Origin: Pseudomonadota bacterium
GTDB taxonomy: Bacteria > Pseudomonadota > Gammaproteobacteria > Burkholderiales > Burkholderiaceae_D
Length of the DNA: 8,751 nucleotides
Assembly: GCA_023435945.1 (NCBI GenBank)
Contig: JAEZLB010000361.1
Coordinates: 1-8,751, forward strand
Direction: 5' to 3'
Positions 1 through 5,973 of the stretch are shown here, one piece after another. Within the stretch, counting starts at the first letter, position 1; each line of letters begins with the position of its first letter. The position numbers were made by a program, and so were the translations under genes. The notes under the pieces are model-generated. The model searched no databases. It saw only the letters and a list, made by a program, of their open reading frames with translations, and was not told where the DNA came from.

Positions 1-442
1 GATGATGGGAACTACCCATGGGATGTTTTCCATCCATGCAAAAATGCAGCCGTTCATGGCCTTCCCAGCCATTTTTGTAAACCGGCAGCCACTCGCGCTC
101 CAGCGCGTATAACATGGCGAAGTCCCAGTTCAGCACATAGATGTTCAGATTTGGCTGAGCATCCGCCACCGCTTTCAGAAAATCCCCTAGCGGTTCAGGA
201 TATCCATCCCGCGCGCCTTCAGGCACCAGCAGCATACGGCTATCAATGTCCCAGCTGAGGATGAAAACGCTATGTCTGGCGTGTGTAATAGCTTCTCGTA
301 CTGCAGTAAAGTAAGCCGAGGCATCGACCAGCATGCCAAAACGCTGCGCTTTTTCTATGCGCCAGCAGTTACGGCCTGGCTGCAATAAGCCGGCATCCCG
401 GACTGTGCTGCCTGCCTGGGGAAACGAATGTGTTTTATCCAT
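1..442 (-). CDS. Phospholipase D-like protein, N-terminal part (truncated by window edge)
   Basis: This is a partial gene read on the minus strand from an ATG at 440-442; the frame stays open for 147 codons and leaves the window. The protein begins MDKTHSFPQAG and contains WRIEKAQRFGMLVDASAYF, then FILSWDIDSRMLL, LNIYVLNWDFAMLYALEREW and, at the very edge, HPMGSSHH. This is the usual N-terminal half of the phospholipase D superfamily (cardiolipin synthase-like or PLD-plus-VTT proteins). The final His-His is where the first HxK(x)4D catalytic motif should start, so the active site itself lies outside the window. Family members act on phospholipid phosphodiester bonds, often at the membrane; the exact substrate cannot be told here. 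The ribosome site is weak (AGGCGA about 8 bases before the ATG). The gene diverges from the DUF326 gene. The superfamily call is firm, the subfamily is not. Confidence 0.85.
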   Translation of the reverse strand, partial: MDKTHSFPQAGSTVRDAGLLQPGRNCWRIEKAQRFGMLVDASAYFTAVREAITHARHSVFILSWDIDSRMLLVPEGARDGYPEPLGDFLKAVADAQPNLNIYVLNWDFAMLYALEREWLPVYKNGWEGHERLHFCMDGKHPMGSSHH

Positions 443-713
443 ATTCTGTCGCCTGATAATGAAATTCCGTTACCAAACGAAATTCCTTTCAGCCCTCCCT
501 TTATGCACCTTATTGATGGCATTGATGTGCTCTCGTTTATATTGCCTGGAAAGCATCGTGCCCTGATTGGAGCCATCAATTACAAGGAAAGTTCGTTGCC
601 AAAAAGCGGGTTGACTGGCATCAATCGCTCTAATAAGGTTTTCCCCAGGAAGAACTCTTACAGCGATATGTTTTCTAAGCCTCATTAACCGGACTCTACC
701 TACCCTATACACG
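443..713. other. Divergent intergenic region with two unsupported overlapping ORFs
   Basis: This stretch separates the start of the phospholipase D-like gene from the start of the DUF326 gene, so it should hold both promoters. Both strands are open for 70 to 86 codons. The minus frame (from an ATG near 687 down to 470) gives a 71-residue basic protein containing RVLPGENLIRAIDASQPAFW. It lacks a convincing ribosome site and resembles no family I know. The plus frame (428-688) starts inside the phospholipase gene and is probably a shadow. I see no clear promoter hexamers and no copper-responsive (CueR-type) dyad before 714. Confidence 0.35.
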
Positions 714-1067
714 ATGGCTCCCGAACAGATTCAATCCTGTATCGACGCATGCAATTTGTGCGCCGAAGCTTGCGAACAACAGTTAGGTGAAGTGACCCAC
801 CAACCGGCGGATCAGAAGGAAGAGATACAGATCTTGGTGGTCGATTGCGCCGCACTTTGCCGACTAACTGCATCATCATTGCTAGCAGTGAGTGCTGCGT
901 CAGGCTTGCTGACTGCAGCCTGTGCCCAGGTGTGCCGGATGTGTGCAAGTCAGGAGGGGCATGCCCATTCCGACACCAGCAGGCAGCTTATACGCGCCTG
1001 CCTGCACTGCGCGGGGGAATGTGAGCATTTATCGAACGGGCTTCCCTCAGCCTCTGCGTTGGCGTAG
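714..1067 (+). CDS. Four-helix bundle copper-binding protein (DUF326 family)
   Basis: The 117-residue protein has 12 cysteines in the spacing typical of DUF326/Csp-like four-helix bundles. C9, C13, C16 and C20 are in helix 1 (CIDACNLCAEAC), C45 and C49 in helix 2, C70, C74 and C77 in helix 3 (CAQVCRMC), and C96, C99 and C103 in helix 4 (CLHCAGEC). In related copper storage proteins the cysteines point into the bundle and bind several Cu(I) ions, so copper buffering is the likely job; metal binding here is inferred from family membership. There is no signal peptide or membrane segment, so it should be cytosolic. The length matches the family (about 105-120 residues). The start at 714 suits the family N-terminus, which begins a few residues before the first Cys, but no Shine-Dalgarno sequence precedes it. 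The gene converges on the PRC-barrel gene with a 21-base gap and no obvious terminator. Confidence 0.88.
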   Translation: MAPEQIQSCIDACNLCAEACEQQLGEVTHQPADQKEEIQILVVDCAALCRLTASSLLAVSAASGLLTAACAQVCRMCASQEGHAHSDTSRQLIRACLHCAGECEHLSNGLPSASALA

Positions 1068-1088
1068 CCTCATTCATCGCGCACGTAA

Positions 1089-1844
1089 TTATTCTCTCGA
1101 ACCACGGTACAAATCATTTCTCTTCTCACGCTCAGGAGGATGATTTTCATCGTATTCAAGGCTGCTTTCGATTGCGCTGCGAGTAGCATTGACAAACACA
1201 TGCCGGTCCGGCCAGCTCACGCTCTCGATGCGCTGAGGCGATATCAATACATGCTTTCCCGGCAGCCAGTTACGAGTATCGACCACCATGAATTGCAACG
1301 ACCAGTCACTCTCGTCAAAGAGAAAATCATCTACATGTCCAACGGTATCGTCGCTTGCACGTATGTGGTAGCCAAGCACCTCATCGGCGCTGCGCAGATG
1401 CGAGTCCACATGGACGCCGACACCCTCTGCTGATGACGATGCAGGTTTCACATCGCCGTTTTCACGACTGAACATGCCGCCAATCGCCGGAAAAGCACCA
1501 AAACCCCATAACAACGGTCCCACCCAATACAGCGGATAATCGTAATGCCGGTAAAACTCTTCTTCCTGCTGGCGCGAAATCGGCTTATCAGCTTCGATGC
1601 CTGGACTGCGCTTCACTTGCTCCCGTGTCAATGCGACATGAATGACTCTTGCTTGCCAGTCCGGATGATGAAAAGAGATGGGTGAAATGAGGACGCTTCG
1701 TCCCAGCAGCCATCCACCGGTATCCACAACCAGATAACGTATGGTCCAGCGTGCATCGTCAAAGTACACATCCCGGATCGTGCCGATTTCCCCATCGGTA
1801 GCTTGTACGGTAAATCCTTGCAGTACCTTTACACTGTGCAACAT
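1089..1844 (-). CDS. Protein with two PRC-barrel domains
   Basis: The 251-residue soluble protein contains two copies of a PRC-barrel domain. The first spans about residues 5-78 and includes GTIRDVYFDDARWTIRYLVV and VLISP. The second spans about 148-222 and includes GHVDDFLFDESDW, MVVDTRNWLPG and VLISP. Aligned, both read D-x-x-(I/V)-G-x-(I/V)-x-D-x-x-F-D, then a (L/M)VVDT-x-x-WL-x-G-x-x-VLISP stretch, so this is an internal duplication. The linker (about 80-140) holds an acidic patch, EEEFYRHYDYPLYWVGPLLW, common in two-barrel family members. PRC barrels are small beta barrels found in photosynthetic reaction centre subunit H and in RimM; the function of stand-alone forms is unknown, although they often sit among stress genes. 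The start is well fixed: a GGAGGGGG ribosome site lies just before the ATG at 1842-1844. The C-terminus is charged (PPEREKRNDLYRGSRE). Confidence 0.9.
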   Translation of the reverse strand: MLHSVKVLQGFTVQATDGEIGTIRDVYFDDARWTIRYLVVDTGGWLLGRSVLISPISFHHPDWQARVIHVALTREQVKRSPGIEADKPISRQQEEEFYRHYDYPLYWVGPLLWGFGAFPAIGGMFSRENGDVKPASSSAEGVGVHVDSHLRSADEVLGYHIRASDDTVGHVDDFLFDESDWSLQFMVVDTRNWLPGKHVLISPQRIESVSWPDRHVFVNATRSAIESSLEYDENHPPEREKRNDLYRGSRE

Positions 1845-1885
1845 ATGTTCCCCCTCCAGTTACCTTCTCTGAGTCGGGACGCAAG

Positions 1886-1913
1886 AATCACACCCGTGCG
1901 CTGCGAGTGTTCC
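1886..1913 (-). promoter_or_regulatory. Weak candidate ECF-type promoter for the PRC-barrel gene
   Basis: On the minus strand GGAACA (1913-1908) is followed after 16 bases by GTGATT (1891-1886), giving a leader of about 35 bases before the strong ribosome site and ATG of the PRC-barrel gene. The geometry equals that of the better candidate upstream of the HPF gene, but the -10 side is poor (GTG rather than GTC). This is a pattern match only. Confidence 0.2.
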
Positions 1914-1972
1914 CGCATTACGGTATTCCTCGCAGCTAGTGCTTCCCCTATCTCATGATTCATTGGAGAATG

Positions 1973-2000
1973 GGAACCCGGCGCCAGCAATTTCGTCAGA
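1973..2000 (+). promoter_or_regulatory. Candidate ECF/RpoE-type promoter for the HPF gene
   Basis: GGAACC (1973-1978) is separated by 16 bases from GTCAGA (1995-2000). RpoE-like sigma factors recognise a GGAAC-type -35 element about 16 bases from a GTC/TCTGA-type -10 element. Transcription would start near 2006 and give a leader of roughly 23 bases carrying the TAGGGG ribosome site, a sensible arrangement. No better sigma-70 pair is visible in the 184-base divergent region. The assignment rests on pattern and position only. Confidence 0.42.
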
Positions 2001-2028
2001 CGGGCATAGCATTTCTAGGGGCGTTATT

Positions 2029-2391
2029 ATGCAAATTCAACTGAACAGCGACAATCACATCAAGGGCTCTCCCGCCTTGCAGCAGAGTGTGGAAACCATA
2101 CTGGAACAGTCCTTGAAGCACCTTGCCAATGACCTCACCCGCGTGGAAGTCTATCTCAATGATGAAAACAGCACTAAAGGTGGCGCAAGCGATAAACGCT
2201 GCATGCTTGAAGCACGTGTGACTGGATCAGCGCCGATTGCGGTGGAGCACAAGGCGCCCAGTATGGATCAGGCCGTCCGGGGCGCGGCTGACCAACTGGT
2301 ACGCGCCCTGAAAAGTACGCTGGACAAAAAAAAGGATAAGCGTGCCGAATCGGTCAAGCGGATGGATCTGCCTGCCGAGGATGCAAGCTGA
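2029..2391 (+). CDS. HPF/RaiA-type ribosome hibernation factor (short form)
   Basis: The 120-residue protein MQIQLNSDNHIKG... matches the S30AE/HPF-RaiA fold. An N-terminal beta strand (MQIQLNSDN) is followed by helix 1 (LQQSVETILEQSLKHL), strands RVEVYLNDEN and CMLEARVTG, and helix 2 (SMDQAVRGAADQLVRALKSTLDK) ending in a basic Lys-rich stretch. Such proteins bind the decoding region of the 30S subunit and silence or dimerise ribosomes in stationary phase or stress. It is the short form without the C-terminal dimerisation domain of long HPF. The frame is open upstream to 1939, but the ATG at 2029 is preferred because the fold begins there and TAGGGG sits 7-8 bases before it. It is not beside rpoN or PTS genes, where hpf often lies, so it may be a second, stress-specific copy. 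It ends at a strong terminator. Confidence 0.85.
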   Translation: MQIQLNSDNHIKGSPALQQSVETILEQSLKHLANDLTRVEVYLNDENSTKGGASDKRCMLEARVTGSAPIAVEHKAPSMDQAVRGAADQLVRALKSTLDKKKDKRAESVKRMDLPAEDAS

Positions 2392-2398
2392 CACCCCT

Positions 2399-2425
2399 AA
2401 AAAGCCGGTATATCCGGCTTTTTTT
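2399..2425. terminator. Bidirectional intrinsic terminator shared by HPF and DUF2062 genes
   Basis: A perfect 10-bp stem, AAAAAGCCGG (2399-2408) with CCGGCTTTTT (2414-2423), closes a TATAT loop and is flanked by A and T tracts on both sides, so it can stop transcription in either direction. It begins 8 bases after the HPF stop codon, and the DUF2062 stop codon (TAA, 2424-2426 on the minus strand) touches its edge. Confidence 0.93.
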
Positions 2426-2990
2426 ATCTTCGCGACCGGACACGGCGACTACGCCAGCGCCGCATTGTCTGCCAGCGCCATATCCCGTTCACGACGAAAT
2501 ATCCCGTCACCGACGAAACGATTGCCAGCACACTGAGGCCAACCGCCAAGGGCAAGCCTACTGATTGCAACCAACTAAAAAGGTTGGACAGCCAGTTGCC
2601 CACCTCTACCTGTGCTTCGACAGCCTTCTCAATATCAGCTTGAATGACAACCTCAGGCACGATTGACTGCGCCCCCGTCAACAGATCTCCCAGCTTGTAA
2701 GCGACATAGTACACAGCCGGAAATGTGAAGGGATTGGTGACGAGCGTGCTGAACGCAGCCACCGGCAGATTAACCCGCAACAGAATAGCGGCAATGCCGG
2801 AAAACAGGATTTGCGCAAACGGAATAAGAATGCCAAAGAACAAGCCTACCGCTACACCGCCGGCAACAGAACGGCGATTGAATTGCCAGAGGAACTGGTG
2901 ATGAAGATAGGGTTTCAAGGGCTTGAGCATGCGACTCTCAAGCATTTTCTGCGGCGTAGGTAGCTTACTAAAAAAACGATGTCGCGGCAT
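2424..2990 (-). CDS. DUF2062 domain membrane protein
   Basis: The 188-residue protein has the DUF2062 signature. A basic N-terminus (MPRHRFFSKL) is followed by HHQFLWQFNRRSVAGGVAVG and a hydrophobic stretch (about 42-80) with FFGILIPFAQILFSGIAAIL. Next come the conserved TNPFTFPAVYYVAYKLG (about 84-101), an amphipathic loop (about 105-137) and a final membrane segment (about 143-170, VGLPLAVGLSVLAIVSSVTG). The C-terminus is very basic (RRWRSRRVRSRR), predicting a cytoplasmic tail. It should sit in the inner membrane with about three or four segments. The molecular role of DUF2062 is not established; in some proteins the domain is fused to glycosyltransferases. The start is supported by GGAGA five bases before the ATG at 2988-2990. 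The gene stands alone and ends on the terminator shared with the HPF gene. Confidence 0.9.
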   Translation of the reverse strand: MPRHRFFSKLPTPQKMLESRMLKPLKPYLHHQFLWQFNRRSVAGGVAVGLFFGILIPFAQILFSGIAAILLRVNLPVAAFSTLVTNPFTFPAVYYVAYKLGDLLTGAQSIVPEVVIQADIEKAVEAQVEVGNWLSNLFSWLQSVGLPLAVGLSVLAIVSSVTGYFVVNGIWRWQTMRRWRSRRVRSRR

Positions 2991-3436
2991 TCAGTCTCCG
3001 GTAGATCCACTTTTCAAAATGATAGGCAACTTCTCAGGAATTTTTACAAGCCGCTGACCATGCGAGATACCTCATGCACTATGCAGAATGGCTGAATCAG
3101 GGAGAAAAAATCGATTGGCATTCTTCCTCTCAAAACACTGAGTTAATTTCTTTATCTCTGAATTTGATTAAAAAGAAAAAATGCCTGGATTGCAGAGGAG
3201 GATTTTCTTGTGCAGATTTTTCATTAACAGTTCTGTGTATCTCTTCAACTTCATCGTGTTCCAAAGAATATAAGAAATGTTGTTCAGTCAGGCAAGCACG
3301 TTTTGTAATGTCGGGAAAATACTTTGCATCCATAATAGGATGCCAAACCTGCCCCCTTTCGGCAAAAACTGGACTTGTTCTTTAATCCGTTTAATACTCT
3401 TATCAGCTTAACCAATTATTACTCTAGTGTTTATCC
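2991..3436. other. AT-rich intergenic region between DUF2062 gene and ppnN
   Basis: This 446-base divergent gap is visibly richer in A+T than its neighbours, especially 3110-3340. Frames stay open on both strands (plus 3074-3385, 103 codons; minus 3333-3130, 67 codons) but neither has a ribosome site at its start or resembles a known family, so I do not call them genes. A perfect AGAGGAGG at 3194-3201 precedes a 21-codon hydrophobic reading frame from a TTG at 3208 (ends 3273). A possible sigma-70 pair for the DUF2062 gene is TTGTAA (3049-3044) and TATCAT (3024-3019) on the minus strand, with a long 19-base spacer. Confidence 0.5.
3370..3398 (+). promoter_or_regulatory. Candidate sigma-70 promoter for ppnN
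   Basis: TGGACT (3370-3375) and AATACT (3393-3398), each matching four of six consensus bases, are separated by the ideal 17 bases. Transcription would start near 3405 and give a leader of about 32 bases to the ppnN ATG. It is a weak match in an AT-rich region, so it could be chance. Confidence 0.28.
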
Positions 3437-4807
3437 ATGGACTATCCTGTCATCGACACTCAAATTTCCCCTGCAGGCAGACTCGACATTCTTTCCAAGC
3501 GTGAGGTACAGAAGCTCCTCGACACCGGGCATGGGGGATTGCATAAGGTTTTCCGCGACTGCTCGCTGGCCGTACTCAATTCCGGCAGTTATATGGATGA
3601 TGGCAAGGAAGTACTGGAACGCTATGCTTCTTTCGACATTAGCATCATCCAGCGCGAACGCGGTATCAAACTCGATATCAAGGGCGCCCCGGCTAGTGCT
3701 TTCGTTGATAATGAAATGATCAAGGGTATCCATGAGCACCTGTTTGCCGTGCTCAGGGATATTCTTTACACCGCCAATGAGATACAAAACAACCCGGAGT
3801 TCGACCTTTCCACCTCGGAAGGAATTACAGATTCCGTCTTCCACATCCTGCGCAATGCCGATGTCTTGAAAACACAGATTAACCCCAACCTTGTAGTGTG
3901 CTGGGGAGGCCATTCGATTTCGCGCGAAGAATATGACTACTCCAAGTCGGTTGGTTACGAACTGGGCCTGCGCGGCATGGATATCGGCACCGGCTGCGGA
4001 CCGGGGGCGATGAAAGGACCGATGAAGGGGGCGACTATCGGTCACGCGAAGCAGCGCATCTATGGAGGCCGTTACCTTGGCATCTCCGAGCCAGGCATTA
4101 TCGCGGCCGAATCACCTAATCCCATCGTCAATTCGCTGATCATCCTGCCGGACATTGAAAAACGACTGGAAGCCTTCGTACGCGTAGGACACGGCATCGT
4201 TGTTTTCCCGGGCGGCGCTGGCACCGCAGAAGAAATTCTGTATGTGCTGGGCATATTACTGCATCCGGATAATGCGAAACTGCCCTTTCCTCTGATTTTC
4301 ACCGGTCCCGCAAGTGCTGCCGACTACTTTGAGCAAATCCATCAATTCATTGGCGTCACGCTGGGCGATGCCGCGCAGAAGCTGTACAAGATCATCATCG
4401 ATGACCCTGTGGCTGTAGCACAGGAGATGCAGGCAGGTGTCCGGCAGGTCCGTGCGTATCGTAAATCCGTATCGGATGCGTACTATTTCAATTGGGGGTT
4501 GAAGATCGACCACCAGTTCCAGAAACCTTTCGCTCCTACCCACGAGAATATGCACAACCTGGACCTCCACAAGAACCAGGCTCCACATGAACTGGCCGCC
4601 AATCTGCGCCGCGCATTCTCGGGCATCGTGGCTGGCAACGTGAAAGATCAGGGTATCCGGGCGATCGAGAAACATGGACACTTTGAGATTCGGGGTGACC
4701 GCAGCATCATGGAACCCATGGATGCGCTGCTGACTGCTTTTGTTACCCAGCACAGGATGAAATTGCCGGGCAAAGCCTATGTTCCGTGTTACCGCATCGT
4801 GAAATAA
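3437..4807 (+). CDS. ppnN: Pyrimidine/purine nucleotide 5'-monophosphate nucleosidase
   Basis: The 456-residue protein is full length for the PpnN/YgdH family (E. coli PpnN is about 454). It has an N-terminal domain (about 1-145), a central Rossmann-like LOG domain and a C-terminal domain ending RMKLPGKAYVPCYRIVK. The LOG domain shows WGGHSISREEYDYS (about 156-169), GTGCGPGAMKGPMKGA (184-199) and the hallmark FPGGAGTAEE (257-266), whose glutamates are in the catalytic site, with EKRLEAFVRVGHG just before it. In E. coli the enzyme cleaves nucleoside monophosphates such as GMP, UMP and CMP to the free base and ribose 5-phosphate in the cytosol. There it is activated by (p)ppGpp, linking salvage to the stringent response. 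The same role is expected here by homology. An in-frame TAG just upstream (3425-3427) makes the ATG at 3437 the first possible ATG, yet no good Shine-Dalgarno precedes it. The gene is followed at once by a terminator. Confidence 0.96.
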   Translation: MDYPVIDTQISPAGRLDILSKREVQKLLDTGHGGLHKVFRDCSLAVLNSGSYMDDGKEVLERYASFDISIIQRERGIKLDIKGAPASAFVDNEMIKGIHEHLFAVLRDILYTANEIQNNPEFDLSTSEGITDSVFHILRNADVLKTQINPNLVVCWGGHSISREEYDYSKSVGYELGLRGMDIGTGCGPGAMKGPMKGATIGHAKQRIYGGRYLGISEPGIIAAESPNPIVNSLIILPDIEKRLEAFVRVGHGIVVFPGGAGTAEEILYVLGILLHPDNAKLPFPLIFTGPASAADYFEQIHQFIGVTLGDAAQKLYKIIIDDPVAVAQEMQAGVRQVRAYRKSVSDAYYFNWGLKIDHQFQKPFAPTHENMHNLDLHKNQAPHELAANLRRAFSGIVAGNVKDQGIRAIEKHGHFEIRGDRSIMEPMDALLTAFVTQHRMKLPGKAYVPCYRIVK

Positions 4808-4835
4808 AAAAGCCGGCAATGCAGGCTTTTTTATT
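4806..4835. terminator. Bidirectional intrinsic terminator shared by ppnN and the MarR-like gene
   Basis: A hairpin pairs AAAAAAGCC (4806-4814) with GGCTTTTTT (4824-4832). A G/A mismatch and two inner GC pairs close an AAT loop. A tracts on one side and T tracts on the other allow it to work in both directions. The last two bases of the ppnN stop codon belong to the stem. Its left arm closely resembles that of the terminator at 2399-2425. Confidence 0.88.
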
Positions 4836-4863
4836 TACTCTCCCCCCTGCGAGCGGTCGCACC

Positions 4864-5193
4864 TCACATGAGCTGCTGTAGGACCAGGCGCCCCTTTTCA
4901 GTCAATTCGATAGTGAGCTTGGCGCGGTTTTCCGGATGAACTCTGGAAGTCAGCAGCTTCAGGCCCGGTTTTTTATCACGACGATAAATAGATAAGTTAC
5001 CCAGATACCGTGATGCGGTGGACATCACGGTATCTGAACGTTCGGCAATTTCACGCAGCGATGCGCCTTCATGCTTCGCCGCATGCAGGAAAAACAAAAT
5101 CTGGCCAATCGGCATTTCAATATCCAATGCCCGAAAGACCTCGAAAATCTTCATGTTTTTGTCAATTGCGGCAATATAAGTTGATGAATCCAT
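4864..5193 (-). CDS. Small MarR-like winged-helix transcriptional regulator
   Basis: The 109-residue protein reads as a compact winged helix-turn-helix regulator. A short N-terminal helix (DKNMKIFEVFRALDIEMPIG) leads into QILFFLHAAKHEGASLREIAERSDTVMSTASRYLGNL, a clear helix-turn-helix. A wing with LKLLTSRVHPENRAKLTIEL and the classic MarR ending LTEKGRLVLQQLM follow. It should bind DNA as a dimer; the ligand and targets are unknown. It is shorter than typical MarR proteins (about 140), lacking part of the dimerisation helices. I choose the ATG at 5191-5193 because CAGGGGGGAA lies directly before it; an ATG at 5215-5217 would add MASLSGGE but has no ribosome site. The gene converges on ppnN and diverges from the FPASDP gene. 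A near-perfect 22-bp palindrome 187 bases upstream of its start is a candidate operator. Confidence 0.82.
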   Translation of the reverse strand: MDSSTYIAAIDKNMKIFEVFRALDIEMPIGQILFFLHAAKHEGASLREIAERSDTVMSTASRYLGNLSIYRRDKKPGLKLLTSRVHPENRAKLTIELTEKGRLVLQQLM

Positions 5194-5379
5194 TTCCCCC
5201 CCTGAGAGACTAGCCATCCAGTTTTAATTCGTAATACTTTCTGTATCGGAATAAATTCCCTTTCTTACTGAGGAAACTCCTTGCCTAGGACCAAGCTTAC
5301 CTCACCTTGTCTTGAACTGGCCATCCTCAACTTCCAGTTACCGGAGTTTTTCTCAGAAGAAACTTTTTTAGACCCAATG

Positions 5380-5401
5380 CTGACTGTTGATCAAAAGTCA
5401 G
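5380..5401. promoter_or_regulatory. Near-perfect 22-bp palindrome, candidate operator
   Basis: Arms CTGACT (5380-5385) and AGTCAG (5396-5401) enclose a second palindrome, TTGATCAA (5387-5394 with one offset). Of the 11 symmetric base pairs, 10 match; only the G/A pair at 5386/5395 fails. Size and symmetry suit a dimeric helix-turn-helix regulator such as the adjacent MarR-like protein. No T tract follows, so it is not a terminator. Which protein binds is inference from proximity. Confidence 0.5.
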
Positions 5402-5521
5402 TCAATACCATATTCATGGGGTTCTCATCTTCCTAGCTCTTTTAGAGATGAAATTGTCATTCTTAAAACTTGAAAAATTACCGGGGAGAAAAATTCCCTG
5501 CTTTACATCAAGCAGAGAGTT

Positions 5522-5549
5522 GGAACCGGGTCCTTTACGAACGGTCCCA
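5522..5549 (+). promoter_or_regulatory. Candidate ECF-type promoter for the FPASDP gene
   Basis: GGAACC (5522-5527) is followed after 16 bases by GTCCCA (5544-5549), the same -35 element and spacing as before the HPF gene. A start near 5556 would give a leader of about 49 bases containing the AGGAAGGAG ribosome site. An inverted repeat (CTGCTT/AAGCAG, 5498-5515) lies 7 bases upstream and could be an operator. The -10 side is only a partial match. Confidence 0.3.
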
Positions 5550-5604
5550 TTTCACAGGCAGCTTCGAATGCTGTTTTACTATTTTTTCAGGAAGGAGTCA
5601 TTCT

Positions 5605-5910
5605 ATGGCTGAGACCTCAGATCCGAAAAAAAGCGCCAAATCGGGCAAATCTCCCGTCCCGGCTTCTTCTCAGGGCGATTCGCCGGTCGACATCATACCG
5701 AAGGATGTTTCGCCAGACAATGCCACCTGGAAAGATCGCACTGTCCGACAAATTCACTCCGACGACAAAGAAGAAAAAGCGGATGCCTTGTTGGATGAAG
5801 CCAGCGACCTTTCTTTTCCTGCCAGCGATCCCATCGCTGTCAGTTCCGTTACCCGCATTGAGAAAAAAACAGGCGCTAAAGCGGGTACGTCGAAGGGAAA
5901 AACTGAATAG
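5605..5910 (+). CDS. Small hydrophilic protein with FPASDP motif
   Basis: The 101-residue protein MAETSDPKKSAKSGKSPVPA... is highly charged, rich in Lys, Asp, Ser and Ala, and has no membrane segment or signal peptide. Its one recognisable element is ALLDEASDLSFPASDPIAVS (about residues 62-81), matching the D-E-A-x(4)-FPASDP signature seen in many short uncharacterised proteobacterial proteins. The rest is probably disordered, with basic ends (KKTGAKAGTSKGK). The ATG at 5605 is chosen because AGGAAGGAG lies 7 bases before it; the longer in-frame start at 5470 lacks a ribosome site and would add unrelated sequence. The gene stands alone with its own terminator. No biochemical function is known to me for this motif; a stress or stationary-phase role is a guess from the promoter pattern and neighbours. 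Confidence 0.82.
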   Translation: MAETSDPKKSAKSGKSPVPASSQGDSPVDIIPKDVSPDNATWKDRTVRQIHSDDKEEKADALLDEASDLSFPASDPIAVSSVTRIEKKTGAKAGTSKGKTE

Positions 5911-5944
5911 CCCTTCTCACCTAAAACTTTCTGTATTCCGGTTA

Positions 5945-5973
5945 GCGGGCAACCCATTGCCCGCCATTTTTTT
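5945..5973 (+). terminator. Intrinsic terminator of the FPASDP gene
   Basis: A perfect 8-bp stem, GCGGGCAA (5945-5952) with TTGCCCGC (5957-5964), closes a CCCA loop. CA and a run of seven T follow (5967-5973). It begins 34 bases after the stop codon and is clearly oriented to the plus strand. Confidence 0.93.

Larger units (their letters stand above)
5194..5604. other. Divergent regulatory region between MarR-like and FPASDP genes
   Basis: This 411-base stretch contains no convincing gene; the reading frame of the FPASDP gene is open back to 5470 but without a ribosome site there. It holds a 22-bp palindrome (5380-5401), a small inverted repeat CTGCTT/AAGCAG (5498-5503 and 5510-5515) and an ECF-like promoter pattern (5522-5549). 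The strong ribosome site AGGAAGGAG (5589-5597) of the next gene is at its end. A gap this long for two small genes suggests real regulatory content or a small RNA. Confidence 0.5.

Noticed and set aside
3431..4045. 204-codon minus-strand open frame
   Set aside because: It lies entirely opposite ppnN, which is unmistakable, and shows no family resemblance.
4256..4819. 187-codon minus-strand open frame
   Set aside because: It is antisense to the C-terminal half of ppnN and runs into its terminator; a shadow frame.
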